Of a DNA stretch of 15,631 nt, positions 14,548 through 15,631 are shown one piece after another. Made by a program: the position numbers and the translations under genes. The notes below the pieces were generated by a model that saw only the letters and a list, made by a program, of their open reading frames with translations, was not told the DNA's origin and ran no database searches. The DNA comes from Candidatus Delongbacteria bacterium (GTDB taxonomy: Bacteria; Bacteroidota; Bacteroidia; Bacteroidales; ML635J-15): NCBI GenBank assembly GCA_027858215.1, contig JAQIDD010000086.1, forward strand, positions 1 to 15,631, read 5' to 3'. Numbering within the stretch: position 1 is the stretch's first letter; every line of letters begins with the position of its first letter.

Positions 14548-15252
14548 TTACGTTTCACCTATTTGTTCTATGAGCAAACCATCATCCACAAAACTAAAAT
14601 ACCCCAGGTGAGAAATGATAACATGATCAAGAAGTTTGATGTCAAATAATTTTGCAGCGTCTCTTAATTTATAGGTAATGTCAATATCTCTTTTGCTTGG
14701 CGTGTTGTTTCCTGAAGGATGATTATGAGACAGGACAATTCCCTGTGCCAGTAATTCTACGGCATGTTTCATAATCATTTTAACATCCACAACGGTTCCT
14801 ACGGTCCCTCCGGTTGATATTCGTTTTTTATCAATCACCTTGTTTCCCCTGTCAAGATATATTACCCAAAACTCTTCATGCGGCAGTTCGCTGATTTCGG
14901 GTTCCATAAGTATCATACAATCACGGGGACTGTGAATTTTAGTTGCTTTCTGCTTCCTTGTTTTCCGTCGCCGGCCTAGCTCCATAGCAGCAACGATTGA
15001 GATGGCTTTAGCCTGGCCTATGCCTTGAAATTTAGTAAGTTCAACTACTCCGGCTTTTGCAATTCGGGTGAGCTCATTGTTGTAATATTTCAATATATGC
15101 CTGGCAAGATCCACTGCTGACATGTTTCGGTTACCTGAAGAAATCAAAATAGCCATCAATTCAGCATCGGTAAGTGCCACAGGGCCTTTTTCGAGCAATT
15201 TTTCACGCGGCCGGTCTTGTTCTGCCCAGTATTTTATAGATTTCTCTTTCAT
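14548..15252 (-). CDS. radC: RadC family protein (UPF0758, JAB/MPN domain)
   Basis: The 234-residue protein has a helix-hairpin-helix-like segment near 68-92 (FQGIGQAKAISIVAAMELGRR) and a C-terminal JAB1/MPN metalloprotease-like domain with the signature SHNHPSGNNTPSKRDID at about 175-191 (His176, His178 and Asp189 as probable zinc ligands). The family was once linked to DNA repair, but the original Escherichia coli radC mutation lies in recG and its true role is unclear. Length is typical. The gene has its own promoter candidate and follows rpsT on the same strand after a terminator. The AT palindrome and GC-rich repeat lie after its stop. Confidence 0.93.
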   Translation of the reverse strand: MKEKSIKYWAEQDRPREKLLEKGPVALTDAELMAILISSGNRNMSAVDLARHILKYYNNELTRIAKAGVVELTKFQGIGQAKAISIVAAMELGRRRKTRKQKATKIHSPRDCMILMEPEISELPHEEFWVIYLDRGNKVIDKKRISTGGTVGTVVDVKMIMKHAVELLAQGIVLSHNHPSGNNTPSKRDIDITYKLRDAAKLFDIKLLDHVIISHLGYFSFVDDGLLIEQIGET

Positions 15253-15268
15253 TCACCTTTAGTTTTTT

Positions 15269-15301
15269 TAAAGATAACGAATTTCTTTGAGATGAAATCA
15301 A
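15269..15301 (-). promoter_or_regulatory. Candidate promoter for radC
   Basis: On the minus strand TTG (15299-15301) is followed after 22 bases by TATCTTTA (15269-15276), matching TAnnTTTG with one mismatch. Transcription would start about ten bases before the radC ATG. It lies between the rpsT terminator and radC and has the same spacing as the eno candidate. The leader also contains AAAGGTGA ending directly before the ATG, too close to be a regular Shine-Dalgarno site. Confidence 0.4.
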
Positions 15302-15302
15302 T

Positions 15303-15340
15303 AAAACAAAAAAAGCACCCACATACGCATAAGGGGTGCT
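15303..15340 (-). terminator. Rho-independent terminator of rpsT
   Basis: On the minus strand AGCACCC (15334-15340) and GGGTGCT (15314-15320) form a perfect seven-base-pair GC-rich stem with a 13-base loop, followed by TTTTTTT-G-TTTT. It lies 25 bases after the rpsT stop and is a strong classical terminator, separating rpsT from radC. Confidence 0.85.
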
Positions 15341-15364
15341 GAAATATAATAAGGAGAAAATTAT

Positions 15365-15616
15365 TTACAATGAAGCCACGTGATGTGACAACTGTGATTT
15401 TATCCGGGCTGCTTTATTGTCGTGAATAATGTTTTTACGGGCAAGTTTATCTACCATAGCGGTCACTTTAGGAAGTTTTTCCTCAGCTTCCTTTTTGTCA
15501 GTTATTTGTTTCAGCTTGTTGACAGCATTACGTGCTGTGCGTCCGTAATATTTATTCAATACACGCCTGGATTCGTTTCTTCTTATGCGTTTAATTGCAG
15601 ATTTGTGTGTAGCCAT
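15365..15616 (-). CDS. rpsT: 30S ribosomal protein S20
   Basis: The 83-residue protein starts MATHKSAIKRIRRNESRRVLN, the usual basic N-terminus of bS20, and is predicted to be almost all helical, with KAARIKSQLSHHV near its end. bS20 binds the 5' domain of 16S rRNA and is an early assembly protein. Length is normal. It is read leftward, stands alone, and ends in a strong terminator; its promoter is beyond the window edge. Only 15 bases of leader are visible, with no Shine-Dalgarno sequence. Confidence 0.96.
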   Translation of the reverse strand: MATHKSAIKRIRRNESRRVLNKYYGRTARNAVNKLKQITDKKEAEEKLPKVTAMVDKLARKNIIHDNKAARIKSQLSHHVASL

Positions 15617-15631
15617 ATTCTGATTCGTCTT

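Noticed and set aside
1..15631. CRISPR array, tRNA or rRNA gene, insertion sequence, phage gene or toxin-antitoxin pair.
   Set aside because: No regularly spaced repeats, tRNA-like cloverleaf sequence, transposase motif or similar element was seen on either strand; apart from the 240-base rplQ-eno region, gaps are all short.

Overview
The window is a chromosomal housekeeping segment of a Bacteroidetes bacterium, most likely of the order Bacteroidales. Four things point there: the gene order secY-map-infA-rpmJ-rpsM-rpsK-rpsD-rpoA-rplQ with no adk; an AT-rich composition with almost no Shine-Dalgarno sequences (most starts sit in A/T-rich leaders); candidate promoters of the TTTG-N22-TAnnTTT type; and protein sequences typical of the phylum, such as zinc-free S14 and L17 with a charged tail. 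This placement rests on recalled family resemblance, not on a search.

Positions 1-9925 (+ strand) hold the end of the S10-type operon (3' end of rpsQ) and complete spc and alpha operon blocks: rplN, rplX, rplE, rpsN, rpsH, rplF, rplR, rpsE, rpmD, rplO, secY, map, infA, rpmJ, rpsM, rpsK, rpsD, rpoA, rplQ. Gaps are a few to about 40 bases, so the block looks like one transcription unit. It ends at a strong hairpin terminator at 9952-10008. It couples ribosomal proteins, the SecY export channel, N-terminal methionine removal, an initiation factor and the RNA polymerase alpha subunit. infA and rpmJ are too short or interrupted to appear as long ORFs but are clearly present.

Positions 9926-10165 form a 240-base intergenic region with the terminator, two smaller inverted repeats and a candidate promoter for eno (enolase, 10166-11452, + strand).

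Positions 11496-14451 (- strand) carry an accessory three-gene operon read right to left: a FemAB/GNAT-like acyltransferase, a NodB-type polysaccharide deacetylase and a tandem-GNAT-like acetyltransferase. The genes are joined by 4-base start/stop overlaps. The set suggests modification of a cell-surface polysaccharide or peptidoglycan; the substrate is unknown. A GC-rich inverted repeat separates it from radC. radC and rpsT (- strand) finish the window, with a terminator behind rpsT and a candidate promoter before radC.

The most unusual observation is in infA. The reading frame for IF-1 is intact and family-length, but its second codon is TAG directly after the ATG, and a stop also lies just upstream in frame. 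The essential factor therefore has no conventional start. This is either a base error (TCG to TAG is one change) or a real start-stop element with initiation elsewhere. The next gene, rpmJ, has a well-placed AAGGA sequence that is rare in this window. No entirely new multi-gene system was recognised; the window is otherwise mostly conserved core genes.
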